A stretch of DNA of 64,000 nucleotides from Spirosoma rigui (GCF_002067135.1 NZ_CP020105.1:3782001-3846000); one strand, 5' to 3'. Positions 16,616 through 25,895 are shown, numbered from the stretch's first letter. Program-made: numbers and translations. Notes: a model not told the origin generated them from the letters alone.

Positions 16616-17776
16616 TTAACGAACGACCTTTTCCGCTTCCAGCAGGGCCCGACCAATGAGCGTAGCGGCTGTGCGAACGGCAACGGTAAAGCCGAAAAAG
16701 GGACCGAACGATTGGCCGGCCGGAAAGCTGTTGATGTATAGACCGGGAATGCTGCTTTGAAAGCGGTCGTCCAGCAGAGGAAAACCATTTTTAACGACCA
16801 ACGCAGACTGGATCGAGTCCGACAGGAAGGGGATGCGGGCCATATCGACCTGGTAACCCGTTGCCAGCAACACATCGTCAACTGTAACCATCGTGCCGTT
16901 GCTTAGCCTTACCGATAGCGAATGGTCGGGTTGCTGCATAGCCGACACCAGCTCGGTTTGTGGATGCAGGGTAATTTCCGGCTGGCATACCCGGTCTTCC
17001 AGCCAGGGCTCGACTTTCAACCGACCCTCAGCCCAAAGCCTGTATCGATACTGCTCCTGCTCGTCGGCGGGCAGGTCGCGGAACCAGGTTGGTCGATCGG
17101 CCATCTGCGCCACAATCGTTTCGACCCAGGACCAATCGGCTTCGGCAAAACGGGGCGTATCGTGACGGTAGCTGAGGTGTACCTGCCGGGCACCCGCATC
17201 GCGTAACAGAGCTGCCGACTCAAATGCGCTCTGCCGTCCGCCAATCAGCAAGACCCGTTTATCCCGATATGCGTCCATATCAACCGCATCGCAGGTATGC
17301 CGGTACCGTCCGGCGGGTATTCGTTTGATTAGATCGGTCGGGAAGCAGGCGAAGTGCTGAAAGCCGGTCGCGAGAACAACCTGCCGCGCCCGGATCGTGT
17401 CGCCGTTTTCCAGTTCCGCCCAAAACAAGTCATCATCCGTAGTGAGCCGCCTGACATAGGTGGGCGTTACGTCGATACCGGCTTGCTCAATGAACCAGTC
17501 CCCGTAGGCAATGTATTGGTCCCGCGAAATCGGGTCGGTCACCTGGCGGGATGGGTAATGGGTGGTCAGGAAGGGGTCAATAGTCCAGTGGTGGTCGGGG
17601 TCGAGGTACCAGTTGGCGTTCGACCGAAGGAGCATGCCCGGGGGCATGTGTTGCTTCCAGAATTCCATGGGTTTTCCCACGATCCGAAAGTCCGGCTGTC
17701 GCTTCTGCAGGTAAGCGGCCAGACCGAGGCCGAATGGACCGGCGCCAATGATGAGGGTGGTAATGGAGTGGTTCAT
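16616..17776 (-). CDS. FAD/NAD(P)-dependent oxidoreductase, monooxygenase-like
   Basis: A 386-residue two-dinucleotide-domain flavoprotein. The ATG at 17776 is chosen (MNHSITTLIIGAGPFGLGLA), which places the FAD GxGxxG loop at residues 10-15. The NADP site reads VLLIGGRQSAFESAALL near the middle, and LATGYQVDM is the second FAD-contact ATG motif. Overall it resembles FAD-containing monooxygenases of the lysine/ornithine hydroxylase and YpdA/CzcO type. The substrate is unknown. The upstream flank (17777-18036) separates it from a divergent DinB-like gene. It converges on the MFS gene, with a strong hairpin in between. Confidence 0.8.
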   Translation of the reverse strand: MNHSITTLIIGAGPFGLGLAAYLQKRQPDFRIVGKPMEFWKQHMPPGMLLRSNANWYLDPDHHWTIDPFLTTHYPSRQVTDPISRDQYIAYGDWFIEQAGIDVTPTYVRRLTTDDDLFWAELENGDTIRARQVVLATGFQHFACFPTDLIKRIPAGRYRHTCDAVDMDAYRDKRVLLIGGRQSAFESAALLRDAGARQVHLSYRHDTPRFAEADWSWVETIVAQMADRPTWFRDLPADEQEQYRYRLWAEGRLKVEPWLEDRVCQPEITLHPQTELVSAMQQPDHSLSVRLSNGTMVTVDDVLLATGYQVDMARIPFLSDSIQSALVVKNGFPLLDDRFQSSIPGLYINSFPAGQSFGPFFGFTVAVRTAATLIGRALLEAEKVVR

Positions 17777-18036
17777 CGTGAAGGGATTAGGTATGAATAG
17801 CTGGACGGAATATACAACACAACCACGATACAAAAGCCTTACCGGAACCGGATGGGCCTTTAAATAAATCAGTTGACCGACAGGGCCGGAATTGGAGCTA
17901 CTTTGACGGGCAATAAACCGCGCTGCTGGCCGCTCCGTCTGGACTCGCTACGGGTGCAGCCTGGAACATCTGCAGGCCAACGGACGAATTTTCATCCCGT
18001 TGGCAGGTAATAGAACCCTTCACATACTGGTACGCA

Positions 18037-18666
18037 ATGGATCACCAACCCTACAACCGGAGACAATTTGTTGGACAACTAACCCTGCTCGGTCTGGGCA
18101 CTGGGGCGCTGGCGTTGCCGAACCTTACCCTGGCCCGGCCCGCAACCGACAAGCCAAACATCAACCACATAGGCCCCCAGGCCGGATTCACCCCCCAGAT
18201 TGGAACGCTGCTTTCGATGCTGGACTGGGTAACCAACAGTGTTATTGCCTATCATTCCAAATTAACCGTCGAACAGCTCGACTACCTGCACGACAAGGAT
18301 TCCAACACCATTGGCTCCCTGATGATGCACCTGGCGGCTACTGAGGTCGTCTATCAGGACATCACCTTCCATGGGCTTCAGGATTTTTCGCCCGCCAACA
18401 AACCCCGGTGGAACGTAGCGATGGAGCTGCAGGATGCCGCCCGGCAACAGATCAAAGGGAACCCACTGAGTTATTACAAGGATGCGTTTGACGAAGTGAG
18501 AGCCGTGACCAAAGCCGAGATGAAAAAACGGGACGATGACTGGCTGCTGTCGGGGGAAACCAAAGACTGGGACTGGAACAACTACTGCAAGTGGTTCCAC
18601 GTTACCGAGCACTACGCTAACCACCGCGGCCAGATGACCTGGTACGCCAAGCGCATACCCAAATAA
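18037..18666 (+). CDS. DinB-like protein with Tat-type signal
   Basis: A 209-residue protein. The N-terminus YNRRQFVGQLTLLGLGTGAL is a twin-arginine signal with NRRQF, followed by a cleavage-like ALPNLTLARPA. The mature part fits a DinB/DUF664 four-helix bundle: a first helix TLLSMLDWVTNSVIAYHSKL, then SLMMHLAATEVVYQD with a candidate metal-binding His, and a final HVTEHYANHRGQMTWY whose HxxxH spacing is typical of the DinB metal triad. DinB proteins include thiol-dependent metalloenzymes, but most have no known reaction. The exported form is less usual. The next gene, 120 bases downstream, also has a Tat-type leader. Confidence 0.78.
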   Translation: MDHQPYNRRQFVGQLTLLGLGTGALALPNLTLARPATDKPNINHIGPQAGFTPQIGTLLSMLDWVTNSVIAYHSKLTVEQLDYLHDKDSNTIGSLMMHLAATEVVYQDITFHGLQDFSPANKPRWNVAMELQDAARQQIKGNPLSYYKDAFDEVRAVTKAEMKKRDDDWLLSGETKDWDWNNYCKWFHVTEHYANHRGQMTWYAKRIPK

Positions 18667-18728
18667 TTGTTTTGGCGGCAGAAGCCACACGTAACGATTG
18701 GTTAAGGGGTAATTAGCCAAAGAAAGTA

Positions 18729-18758
18729 TTGCTTTTGTGCGGGCAGTCTGTAGTTTTA
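18729..18758 (+). promoter_or_regulatory. Bacteroidetes-type promoter for the class V aminotransferase
   Basis: TTG (18729-18731), a 19-base spacer and TAGTTTTA (18751-18758) match the TTG-N19-TAnnTTTG pattern with one mismatch. The predicted start site would give a leader of about 30 bases. Confidence 0.5.
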
Positions 18759-18795
18759 CAGAGTCTGTTGTCTTTTAACTTACTAAGTGTATTCT

Positions 18796-20100
18796 ATGAC
18801 GACCCGCAGAACTTTCTTCCGGCAAGCGGCTGGTGCGCTAACGTTACCCAGCTTTCTCCCGGAAAGCTTCACCCCCGCCGTGGCCACTGCCGATAGTCAG
18901 GCAAAGTCGCCGGGGCAGTGGGCGCAGGACGAAGATTTCTGGGCGTGGGTAAAGTCGGAGTACACGGTTTCGCCCACGCTGCTCAATCTCAACAATGGGG
19001 GCGTTTGTCCGCAACCGAAAGTAGTACAGGACGCGCACATCCGTTTTTACCAGTATTCGAACGAAGCGCCTTCGTACTACATGTGGCGAATTCTGGACCA
19101 GGGCCGCGAAGCCCTGCGCGAAAAACTGGCCGACCTGGCTGGCTGCTCACCGGAAGAACTGGCCATTAATCGAAATGCGACGGAAGGGCTCAATACGGTC
19201 ATTTTCGGACTCAATATGAAAGCGGGTGACGAGGTGGTGCTGACGAAGCAGGACTACCCGAACATGCTCAACGCCTGGAAACAGCGCGAGAAACGGGACG
19301 GTGTAAAGCTGGTCTACCTGAATCTGGAACTGCCCAGCGAAGACGAAGACGCCCTGGTACGGCAGTTTGTGAACGCCTTCACCCCCAAAACCAAAGTGGT
19401 GCATATTACCCACCTGGTAAACTGGGTAGGTCAGGTGCTGCCCGTCAGGAAAATCGCCGATGAAGCCCACAAGCGCGGTATTGAGGTCATTGCCGATGGA
19501 GCGCACTCATTCGGGTTGTTCGATTTTAAGATTCCCGACCTCGGCGCCGATTACTACGCCACCAGCCTGCACAAATGGCTGTGTGCGCCTTTCGGTAGCG
19601 GCATGCTCTACATCCGCAAAAACAAGATCAAAAATGTCTGGGCGCTGTTGTCCAATACCGAACCCGACGGACCCGACATCCGCAAGTTTGAGAGCCTGGG
19701 TACCCGCTCCTTCGCGTCTGAAATGGCCATTGGAACCGCCGTCGATTTTCATAACAGCATTGGTACGGCCCGCAAATTTGCCAGGGCGCACTACCTCAAA
19801 AATTATTGGATGGAACGCGTTCGGGAGCTGCCGGGCGTGAACATTCATACCTCCTTCAAACCCGAGTTCGCCGGGGCGGTGGCGCTTTTTTCCATCGACG
19901 GGATGAAAACGGGAGAGGTCGAGAGTCAGCTGCTGGGTAAGTACAAAATTCACACGTCGCCCATCGACTGGGAAAATATCCACGGTGTGCGGGTTACGCC
20001 CCACATCTACCATACGCCCAAGGACCTTGACCGACTCGTGGCGGCCATTACGGCCCTGTCGGCGAAGCAGGCCCTCGCCGGTACCCAAAAGAAAAGCTGA
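18796..20100 (+). CDS. Class V aminotransferase (isopenicillin N epimerase-like), Tat signal
   Basis: A 434-residue PLP enzyme. The ATG at 18796 gives MTTRRTFFRQAAGALTLPSF, a twin-arginine signal. A GTG nine bases upstream is the alternative start. LNNGGVCPQPKVVQDA starts the fold, and ELAINRNATEGLNTVIFG forms the cofactor-phosphate region. EVIADGAHSFG holds the Asp that contacts the PLP ring nitrogen, and YATSLHKWLCAPFG contains the Schiff-base Lys. It resembles isopenicillin-N epimerase and cysteine desulfurase relatives. Export of a PLP enzyme by Tat is plausible because Tat carries folded, cofactor-loaded proteins. The substrate is unknown. A terminator follows. Confidence 0.87.
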   Translation: MTTRRTFFRQAAGALTLPSFLPESFTPAVATADSQAKSPGQWAQDEDFWAWVKSEYTVSPTLLNLNNGGVCPQPKVVQDAHIRFYQYSNEAPSYYMWRILDQGREALREKLADLAGCSPEELAINRNATEGLNTVIFGLNMKAGDEVVLTKQDYPNMLNAWKQREKRDGVKLVYLNLELPSEDEDALVRQFVNAFTPKTKVVHITHLVNWVGQVLPVRKIADEAHKRGIEVIADGAHSFGLFDFKIPDLGADYYATSLHKWLCAPFGSGMLYIRKNKIKNVWALLSNTEPDGPDIRKFESLGTRSFASEMAIGTAVDFHNSIGTARKFARAHYLKNYWMERVRELPGVNIHTSFKPEFAGAVALFSIDGMKTGEVESQLLGKYKIHTSPIDWENIHGVRVTPHIYHTPKDLDRLVAAITALSAKQALAGTQKKS

Positions 20101-20124
20101 TGGTGGCGGAACGCTGATGTCAAG

Positions 20125-20168
20125 CCCACTCCTGTTCGTAACAAATGAATAGGAGTGGGTTCTTTTTT
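20125..20168 (+). terminator. Intrinsic terminator after the aminotransferase gene
   Basis: A 9-bp stem CCCACTCCT/AGGAGTGGG (20125-20133, 20151-20159), then a T-rich run TTCTTTTTT. It ends 41 bases before the next start codon. Confidence 0.85.
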
Positions 20169-20209
20169 GCTTTACCTGTTGCCCGCTGAAAGAGCCGGTA
20201 AAGCAGACT

Positions 20210-21205
20210 ATGGAAGAGGTAAAGTGGGGTATTATCGGTTGCGGAGACGTAACGGAAGTGAAAAGCGGACCAGCCTTCAATAAGGTCCCCAATTCGACAC
20301 TGGTGGCTGTCATGCGCCGTGACGCAGACAAGGCCGCCGACTACGCCCGCCGGCATCAGGTGCCGGCCTGGTATGATGATGCCGATGCCCTCATCAACGA
20401 TCCCAACGTAACGGCCATTTACGTGGCGACGCCCCCGGATAGTCATGCTGACTACGCCATTCGGGCCATGCGCGCCGGAAAACCGGTCTACGTTGAGAAA
20501 CCCATGGCCCTGAACGCAGCCGAGTGCGATGCTATGAACCAGGTGAGCCGCGAAACCGGCGTACCTCTGTTTGTTGCCTTCTACCGCCGGTCGCTGCCTT
20601 ATTTTCAGCGCGTTAAACAGCTGGTCGACCAAGGCGTAATAGGCGCTATTCGGTACGTTCGCATTGACATGAACTGGCAACCCGATGAGCGGGAGGTTGG
20701 AAGGGAGCCCGGGTGGCGGGTATCGCCCGCGATTTCGGGGGGTGGTCTTTTCCACGACTACGCATCGCACCAGTTCGACTTTCTGGAGTATATCCTCGGA
20801 CCCATCACAAACGCCAGCGGCATCGCCCGCAACCAGGCGGGCCTGTACCCGGCCGATGATATTGTTATCGCCAATTTCGAGTTCGGATCCGGGGTGCTGG
20901 GTACCGGCAGCTGGTGCTTTACGGTTAACCGGGAGCAACGTACCGAAACGACGCAGCTAATCGGCTCAGCCGGAACAATTACCTTTTCGTTCTTCGAAAA
21001 CTTCCTGATCCGCGTTGAAACAACGGCGGGCATAGAGGAGTATACGGTTCCGTTCCCGGCGCATGTACAGCAACCGTTGATCGAGTCGGTCGTTAGCGAC
21101 CTGCTGGGCGCGGGCAAGAGCCCCAGTACCGGCGAAACCGGGGCCCGTGCCAGCGCCATCCTGGACCGGATTGCGGGGGGTAATGCAGACGCGCTGTCGG
21201 TCTGA
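20210..21205 (+). CDS. Gfo/Idh/MocA family oxidoreductase (cytoplasmic)
   Basis: A 331-residue NAD(P)-dependent dehydrogenase without a signal peptide. The N-terminus VKWGIIGCGDVTEVKSGPAF is the Rossmann GxGxxx loop. YVATPPDSHADYAIRAMRAG and VYVEKPMALN hold the family's conserved Pro-Asp/Glu-His and EKP Lys elements. The second domain has AFYRRSLPYFQRVKQ and GGGLFHDYASHQFDF, with the catalytic-region Asp and His. It may act on a sugar, cyclitol or similar polyol. It is separated by a terminator from the aminotransferase and converges on an ABC permease gene, so it is probably monocistronic. Confidence 0.87.
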   Translation: MEEVKWGIIGCGDVTEVKSGPAFNKVPNSTLVAVMRRDADKAADYARRHQVPAWYDDADALINDPNVTAIYVATPPDSHADYAIRAMRAGKPVYVEKPMALNAAECDAMNQVSRETGVPLFVAFYRRSLPYFQRVKQLVDQGVIGAIRYVRIDMNWQPDEREVGREPGWRVSPAISGGGLFHDYASHQFDFLEYILGPITNASGIARNQAGLYPADDIVIANFEFGSGVLGTGSWCFTVNREQRTETTQLIGSAGTITFSFFENFLIRVETTAGIEEYTVPFPAHVQQPLIESVVSDLLGAGKSPSTGETGARASAILDRIAGGNADALSV

Positions 21206-21249
21206 TAGGACCGGTTTTACTGCACGGCATACGGGCTGGCAAGGAGGGA

Positions 21250-22323
21250 TCAGCTATTCTTTCGCCAGTATGGTACCCGGGCCCAGCAGATTACCGCGCC
21301 AAGCCAACCGACAATGCCCCAGCCCACGAGCGGAAAACCGAACATAATGAGCAGCAGACCACCAATGAATGATCCGAATACGGTCGTTTGCCAGCGTTCG
21401 GGGGGGATATCGCGGCCGTAGGCCAGACTATGCAGCAGGGAAAGCCAGCCCCAGCCCGCAACCCACAGGCCCATCACGTAGCTGTACGAAACCGTGTCCG
21501 GACAATGGCGCAGCAGCAGCAGGAGCTCGGGGAGCCAGATCAGGCCGTGGATAAGCCCGTAGCGCACGAAGCGCTGGAGTAGCGAAATGGGGAGGTTGGG
21601 CAGCAGCAACAGGTATCGTTGTTCAAACGCCTGCAGGTGCCGCCCCACCTGTGAGTGAGTAATAACGGCCAGCATCAACCCAATCAGCAGCAGGCGCTGG
21701 TCATAATCGTCGGTGGGGTAGAGACGGCAGATGCCCACCAGCAGGCCACCCGAAATCAGCTTGGTCAGCAACAGCGAGAGGGGTTCGTGCCGGAGCCAGT
21801 AGGCGGGAAAGAATAGTGCGTAGGGCAGCCGAAACCGGAAGCGGGGCAGACCGACCGTATCGGGCGACGGACGCTGTAAACGGTAATCGGCACCCACCAT
21901 CCCCAGGCCTATCAGTACACACACAGCGACCATAATGGTCAAAAACGCCCCCCATTCGCGAAAATGAACGGCCCGTGCCATCATCCAGCCCGCATACCCG
22001 ATCACGGGTAGTAGTAACGTAGTAACTAGTACAAACCAGTACAGCCAGCGGGTGAGTCCGGACACCAACCGGACCGTTTGCAGGAACAGGTGTTCGGGTG
22101 CTGCCAGCTGATGGTGGACGAAGCCAACGACCCGCGCCGTATACACCGCCCAGAGCACAACGAATACCAGCAGTAAAAAGGGGGAGTCGAGGGTGGCAAT
22201 GATCAGCGCTTCGTGATCGATGGGGCGCATAAATCCGAAGGCGAAATAAAACACAATCCCGAACGTACCGGCATTGCGGACGTAGAAAGGCAGGGCGAGC
22301 AGCCGATGGAGAATGCTTAGCAT
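21250..22323 (-). CDS. ABC transporter membrane subunit, unrecognised subfamily
   Basis: A 357-residue membrane protein with about nine hydrophobic helices and no periplasmic domain of size. I do not recognise a named family. It starts seven bases after the ATPase stop if the ATG at 22323 is used (MLSILHRLLALPFYVRNAG). A longer frame overlaps the ATPase gene by 29 bases and is less likely. Adjacency to a lone ATPase strongly suggests it is the transmembrane partner. The amphipathic N-terminal helix before TM1 resembles that of ABC-2-type exporters. Substrate and direction are unknown. The upstream TonB receptor suggests a link to envelope transport. Confidence 0.65.
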   Translation of the reverse strand: MLSILHRLLALPFYVRNAGTFGIVFYFAFGFMRPIDHEALIIATLDSPFLLLVFVVLWAVYTARVVGFVHHQLAAPEHLFLQTVRLVSGLTRWLYWFVLVTTLLLPVIGYAGWMMARAVHFREWGAFLTIMVAVCVLIGLGMVGADYRLQRPSPDTVGLPRFRFRLPYALFFPAYWLRHEPLSLLLTKLISGGLLVGICRLYPTDDYDQRLLLIGLMLAVITHSQVGRHLQAFEQRYLLLLPNLPISLLQRFVRYGLIHGLIWLPELLLLLRHCPDTVSYSYVMGLWVAGWGWLSLLHSLAYGRDIPPERWQTTVFGSFIGGLLLIMFGFPLVGWGIVGWLGAVICWARVPYWRKNS

Positions 22324-22330
22324 GGGCGCA

Positions 22331-22966
22331 TCAGGAAAGCGGGCTGATGACGCCTTCACCCACCTGCCAGCTGCCGGTCAGGGTCAACCCTGTCAGACTG
22401 ACATCCTGGTGGGAGGTCAGCCAGAAGGATACGTCCTGCTCTGACCGCAGTTGCCGAACGAGATCGAACAGGCGGGATGCGGTCGCTACGTCCAGTGTGG
22501 TTAGGGGTTCGTCGAGCAGCACGAGCCGGGGTCTGCCCAGCAGGGCAAGCAGGAGTGAAAGCTTTTTGAGCATCCCGCTCGAAAACGTGCCCGTAGCCTG
22601 CGTCCAGAAGGCGGTTACGCCCAGCGTCTCGGCCAGCGCGTCGATCTGCCCGGCCGGAGCCTGCTTGGCCCGGCCCACGAAACCGGCCAGATCACGGGCG
22701 GCCAGAAAGTCGGGGTAGAGGGGTTCGGCTTCGGCGTAGTTTACCCGCAGCCGGTAGGGCACCGGATCGCGATTTATTTCATACTGTCCGTCGAGGGTGA
22801 TCTGACCCGAAAAGGGCAGCAGGCCCGCTACCGTCCGAAAAAAGGTCGTCTTGCCCGAGCCATTGCCGCCCCGGAAGTAGTGAATACCCGGCGGCAGGTC
22901 CAGCGCCGGTACGGTCAGGACGGTATGTCCGCTGTAGGCTTTGGTGAGGTTGGCGACGGTGAGCAA
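22331..22966 (-). CDS. ABC transporter ATP-binding protein
   Basis: A compact 211-residue ABC ATPase. Walker A is GGNGSGKTT (33-41), the signature is a divergent FSSGMLKKLS (128-137), Walker B is LVLLDEP (148-154) and the switch His is H186 in LTSHQDVS. The Q-loop position carries NYAEAEPLYPD (76-86), with Glu or Ala where Gln is normal. The short length and lack of a C-terminal domain resemble CcmA-type and ABC-2 exporter ATPases. It follows the TonB receptor by 56 bases and precedes the membrane subunit by 7, so the three genes look like one operon. Confidence 0.85.
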   Translation of the reverse strand: MLTVANLTKAYSGHTVLTVPALDLPPGIHYFRGGNGSGKTTFFRTVAGLLPFSGQITLDGQYEINRDPVPYRLRVNYAEAEPLYPDFLAARDLAGFVGRAKQAPAGQIDALAETLGVTAFWTQATGTFSSGMLKKLSLLLALLGRPRLVLLDEPLTTLDVATASRLFDLVRQLRSEQDVSFWLTSHQDVSLTGLTLTGSWQVGEGVISPLS

Positions 22967-23022
22967 AGGATACCTGGTTTAAAAGAAGCAGTCAGCGCCA
23001 TTAGTTTAGTTACATACGTTTG

Positions 23023-25128
23023 CTACCACTTGACGCTCACCCGCGCCCCAACGATGCTGTTGCGGGTGGGGGCTCCGTTGTAGTACCGATTGCCTACGGC
23101 GTTCAGATCGTAGCCCAGCGAATAGGTCTTGTTGAGCAGGTTATCCCCGCTGGCATACAGATCCAGCAGCCAGTGCCGTCCCAGCGCGTGCCGGTAGCCT
23201 ACCGTAGCCTGGAGCAACTGTGTCGGGATAGCCATGACCGTGTTGGCATCATTGAGTGGGAATGGGTCCAGGAACTGAAACGTAGCGTGCGCGTAAACAC
23301 CCAGGCTGGTTTCTGCGTCGAGGCCCGTTACGTAGGTCGTGGGTGCAACACCCGGCAGCCGGTTGTTGGATAGATCGGCGGTACCCTGCTGGTACTGGCG
23401 GAATCGGTAGTTGGTTAGTGTCAGGCTGTTCCAGAACCGGAGCAGCGACAGGAAATTAGTGCGGCCTACCGATGGCGAAACGAAATCGTAGGAGAGCTGG
23501 GCTTCCAGGCCCCGCTGGTCGGTGCGCCCCGCGTTAACAAAGAACTCGGCACCGGCCGCATCGGAACGCCGGACGATGGTTTCGCGCAGTTGAAACTGAT
23601 AGGCGGTCAGGTCGAACCGGAGTCGGCTCCGGAATGCCGAGCCACGCAGGCCCAGCTCGTAATTTGTGCCGCGTTCGGGATTGAGCGTAGTATTGAAGCC
23701 CCCCGCCGACGGGCGCACCTCCTGACTCGAAGGGGCCGAGTACCCTGTGCTGATACTGGCGAATGCCGATACGTTCGGACCGAAGGTGCGGAGCAGTGCT
23801 ACGCGGGGGAGCCAGACGGGGCTGAAATTACGGGTGAGCACCTGCGCCGGCTGCGCGTTGAGGGCCCGCGTGGGAAAGCGCTGGAAGCCGTAGCGGACAT
23901 CGTTGCGGCTCAATCCTGCCGTTAGCCGGAACCGCGCGGGCAGTTCGGTTTCAGCCTGCGCAAACAGCGTCGACTGGCGCGCCGTCAGCTCTTCGTCGGT
24001 CTGGATGGTATCGGCCACGCCCCGCCGGTTGCCGAAGTTGCGATCAACGGTGTAGTTACGCAGCAGTTCGGCCCCCACCGTGAACGTCGTAGGCAGCGGT
24101 CCGTGCGGCAGGCGGATCTGGGTTACCGTTCGGCCACCAATGCCCTGGTCGGCCCGTTTCTCGTAGTTGGTGATAAAAGGGTTGGCAAAGTCGGTGGTAG
24201 AGCCGTAGAGAACGGTGGTATTCTGAATCCGGTCGTTCCAGCGGTATTCGTGCGACAGACCCAGGTAGCCAAGTTTCTGGTAAATACCCGCCTGCTGTTC
24301 GGCGCTGCCCGGTAACGTCCGGGTGGCGGGGCGCGATGCCCGCGGATTGGCCTGGAACTGCGCTTCGGTCAGTCCGCCGGGGGTCTGGTAGTGCAGGTCC
24401 GAGTAAAGGCCAAGCACTGAAATCGTTCGTTTGTCGCTCACCCCGAAGGAGCCGATCAGACTGATGTTGTCCCGGACCAGCGCACTATGATCCCGGTACC
24501 CGTCCGACTGCAGGTGGTTGTAGTTGATGGCAATAGCCGAGTTGTTTTTACCCGTCTGTACGGCCACCCCGTTACCCCGCAGTCCGAAACTGCCGCCCAG
24601 GCCGGAGACTTCTACATTGGTCTGGTTAGCGGGCACCGACAGGCCGCTGAACAAAATGGTGCCGCCGGTACCCGCCCCGTACAAACTACCCGATGGGCCT
24701 TTAATGACTTCGATACGGCCCAGTGCCCGCACGTCGAGGGCGTTGAGGGGGGTGTTGCCGCCCGCGTCGGTAAGGGGCAGCTCGTTCCAGTACGTCTTAA
24801 CGTTCCGCACCCCGAACGGCGACCGGATGGCACTCCCCCGGATAGCGAGCCGATAACTCCCCGGCGACCGTTCGTCGGCCCGCACGCCCGGCAATGTGTT
24901 CAGGGCGGGAACGAGCGTTGGCGTGCCAAATCGCTGGTTAAGATCCCGCCGGGTCAGCAAACCGATGGAGGCCGGTGTTTCCAGCAGCCGCCGGTTGGTA
25001 GCATACCCCCGGACCACTACCTCATTCAGCTGTAAGGTGTCGTCCAGTGATGAGGCAACGGGTTGCGGGACCGACTGAGCAAGGGAAACCGTTGAGCAGA
25101 GGGATAAAAGAAGTAAAGTAGTTCGCAC
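23023..25128 (-). CDS. TonB-dependent outer-membrane receptor
   Basis: A 701-residue TonB-dependent transporter. A 17-residue Sec signal (LLLLSLCSTVSLA) is followed by the TonB-box region LNEVVVRGYATNRR. The plug domain (about 45-160) contains LPGVRADERSPGSYRLAIRG and IEVIKGPSGSLYGAGTGG, and a barrel of about 22 strands follows. The last strand ends in GARVSVKW, with a terminal aromatic residue as required for barrel assembly. There is no N-terminal carboxypeptidase-like domain, so it is a siderophore/vitamin-type (FecA-like) receptor and not a SusC homologue. No SusD gene is nearby. The two downstream genes encode an ABC transporter. Confidence 0.92.
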   Translation of the reverse strand: MRTTLLLLSLCSTVSLAQSVPQPVASSLDDTLQLNEVVVRGYATNRRLLETPASIGLLTRRDLNQRFGTPTLVPALNTLPGVRADERSPGSYRLAIRGSAIRSPFGVRNVKTYWNELPLTDAGGNTPLNALDVRALGRIEVIKGPSGSLYGAGTGGTILFSGLSVPANQTNVEVSGLGGSFGLRGNGVAVQTGKNNSAIAINYNHLQSDGYRDHSALVRDNISLIGSFGVSDKRTISVLGLYSDLHYQTPGGLTEAQFQANPRASRPATRTLPGSAEQQAGIYQKLGYLGLSHEYRWNDRIQNTTVLYGSTTDFANPFITNYEKRADQGIGGRTVTQIRLPHGPLPTTFTVGAELLRNYTVDRNFGNRRGVADTIQTDEELTARQSTLFAQAETELPARFRLTAGLSRNDVRYGFQRFPTRALNAQPAQVLTRNFSPVWLPRVALLRTFGPNVSAFASISTGYSAPSSQEVRPSAGGFNTTLNPERGTNYELGLRGSAFRSRLRFDLTAYQFQLRETIVRRSDAAGAEFFVNAGRTDQRGLEAQLSYDFVSPSVGRTNFLSLLRFWNSLTLTNYRFRQYQQGTADLSNNRLPGVAPTTYVTGLDAETSLGVYAHATFQFLDPFPLNDANTVMAIPTQLLQATVGYRHALGRHWLLDLYASGDNLLNKTYSLGYDLNAVGNRYYNGAPTRNSIVGARVSVKW

Positions 25129-25149
25129 AGGAGCGTTGTTAGGAGTGGG

Positions 25150-25181
25150 TAAAGATACGGGTGTAGTTCAACCGAGACAAA
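25150..25181 (-). promoter_or_regulatory. Candidate promoter for the TonB receptor operon
   Basis: On the minus strand TTTG (25178-25181), a 20-base spacer and TATCTTTA (25150-25157) resemble TTTG-N19-TAnnTTTG with one mismatch. The leader would be about 15 bases. I see no cobalamin-type riboswitch. Confidence 0.45.
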
Positions 25182-25274
25182 ATTATGGAGACAGATGCCC
25201 TGCTTTCGTGTTTACCCCCTGAATTCGCGCGCCACCTGCCTGATTCCTGACGATGACGTAACGCAACGGCCTTC

Positions 25275-25895
25275 ATGAAAAACGCAACCGAAACCCTGCA
25301 CGGGAACGCCCCAGATTCGGCCTCCGTAGCCCTAATCATTATCGACATGATCAATGACCTGGAATTTCCGGAAGGCCCCGACTTTCTGGAACCCACGCTT
25401 GAAGCCGCCGATCGCATTGCAGTGCTGAAGCAACAGGCCAAAGCCGTCGACATCCCTGTCATTTATGTCAATGATAATTTTGGCCGCTGGCGGTCGGACT
25501 TCACCGACGTACTCAAGCATGTACTGAACGACGGTGTACGGGGCCAGCCTCTGGCCGAGCGACTTAAACCGGATGCCGATGACTATTGGGTGCTGAAACC
25601 CAAGAACTCGGCCTTCTACGCCACTACGCTGGAAATATTGCTGACTTACCTGAAGGTTAAAGCGCTCATCCTGACCGGAATCAGTGCCGATGCCTGCGTC
25701 CTGTTTACGGCCAATGAAGCTTATGTCCGGGACTACAAACTATACGTTCCCGACGACTGCGTGGTGGCGGCTCTGCCCACCTACACCAACGATGCGCTAG
25801 CCTACATGAAGCGGGTGCTGAAGGCCGATACCACCCCCGCCACCGGACTCGATCTGGCGCAGCTGAAAGCAGAGCACTGTGAAGCGGAAAAATGA
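25275..25895 (+). CDS. Isochorismatase-like cysteine hydrolase
   Basis: A 206-residue member of the isochorismatase/nicotinamidase superfamily. The catalytic triad is visible: Asp24 in LIIIDMIND, Lys in VLKPKNSAFYAT and the nucleophilic Cys in GISADACVLFTANEA, with the cis-peptide region just before it. These enzymes hydrolyse small amides or enol ethers. The exact substrate is unknown, as ureidoacrylate, nicotinamide and isochorismate hydrolases share this pattern. It is divergent from the TonB receptor operon and has no partner genes. Confidence 0.87.
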   Translation: MKNATETLHGNAPDSASVALIIIDMINDLEFPEGPDFLEPTLEAADRIAVLKQQAKAVDIPVIYVNDNFGRWRSDFTDVLKHVLNDGVRGQPLAERLKPDADDYWVLKPKNSAFYATTLEILLTYLKVKALILTGISADACVLFTANEAYVRDYKLYVPDDCVVAALPTYTNDALAYMKRVLKADTTPATGLDLAQLKAEHCEAEK

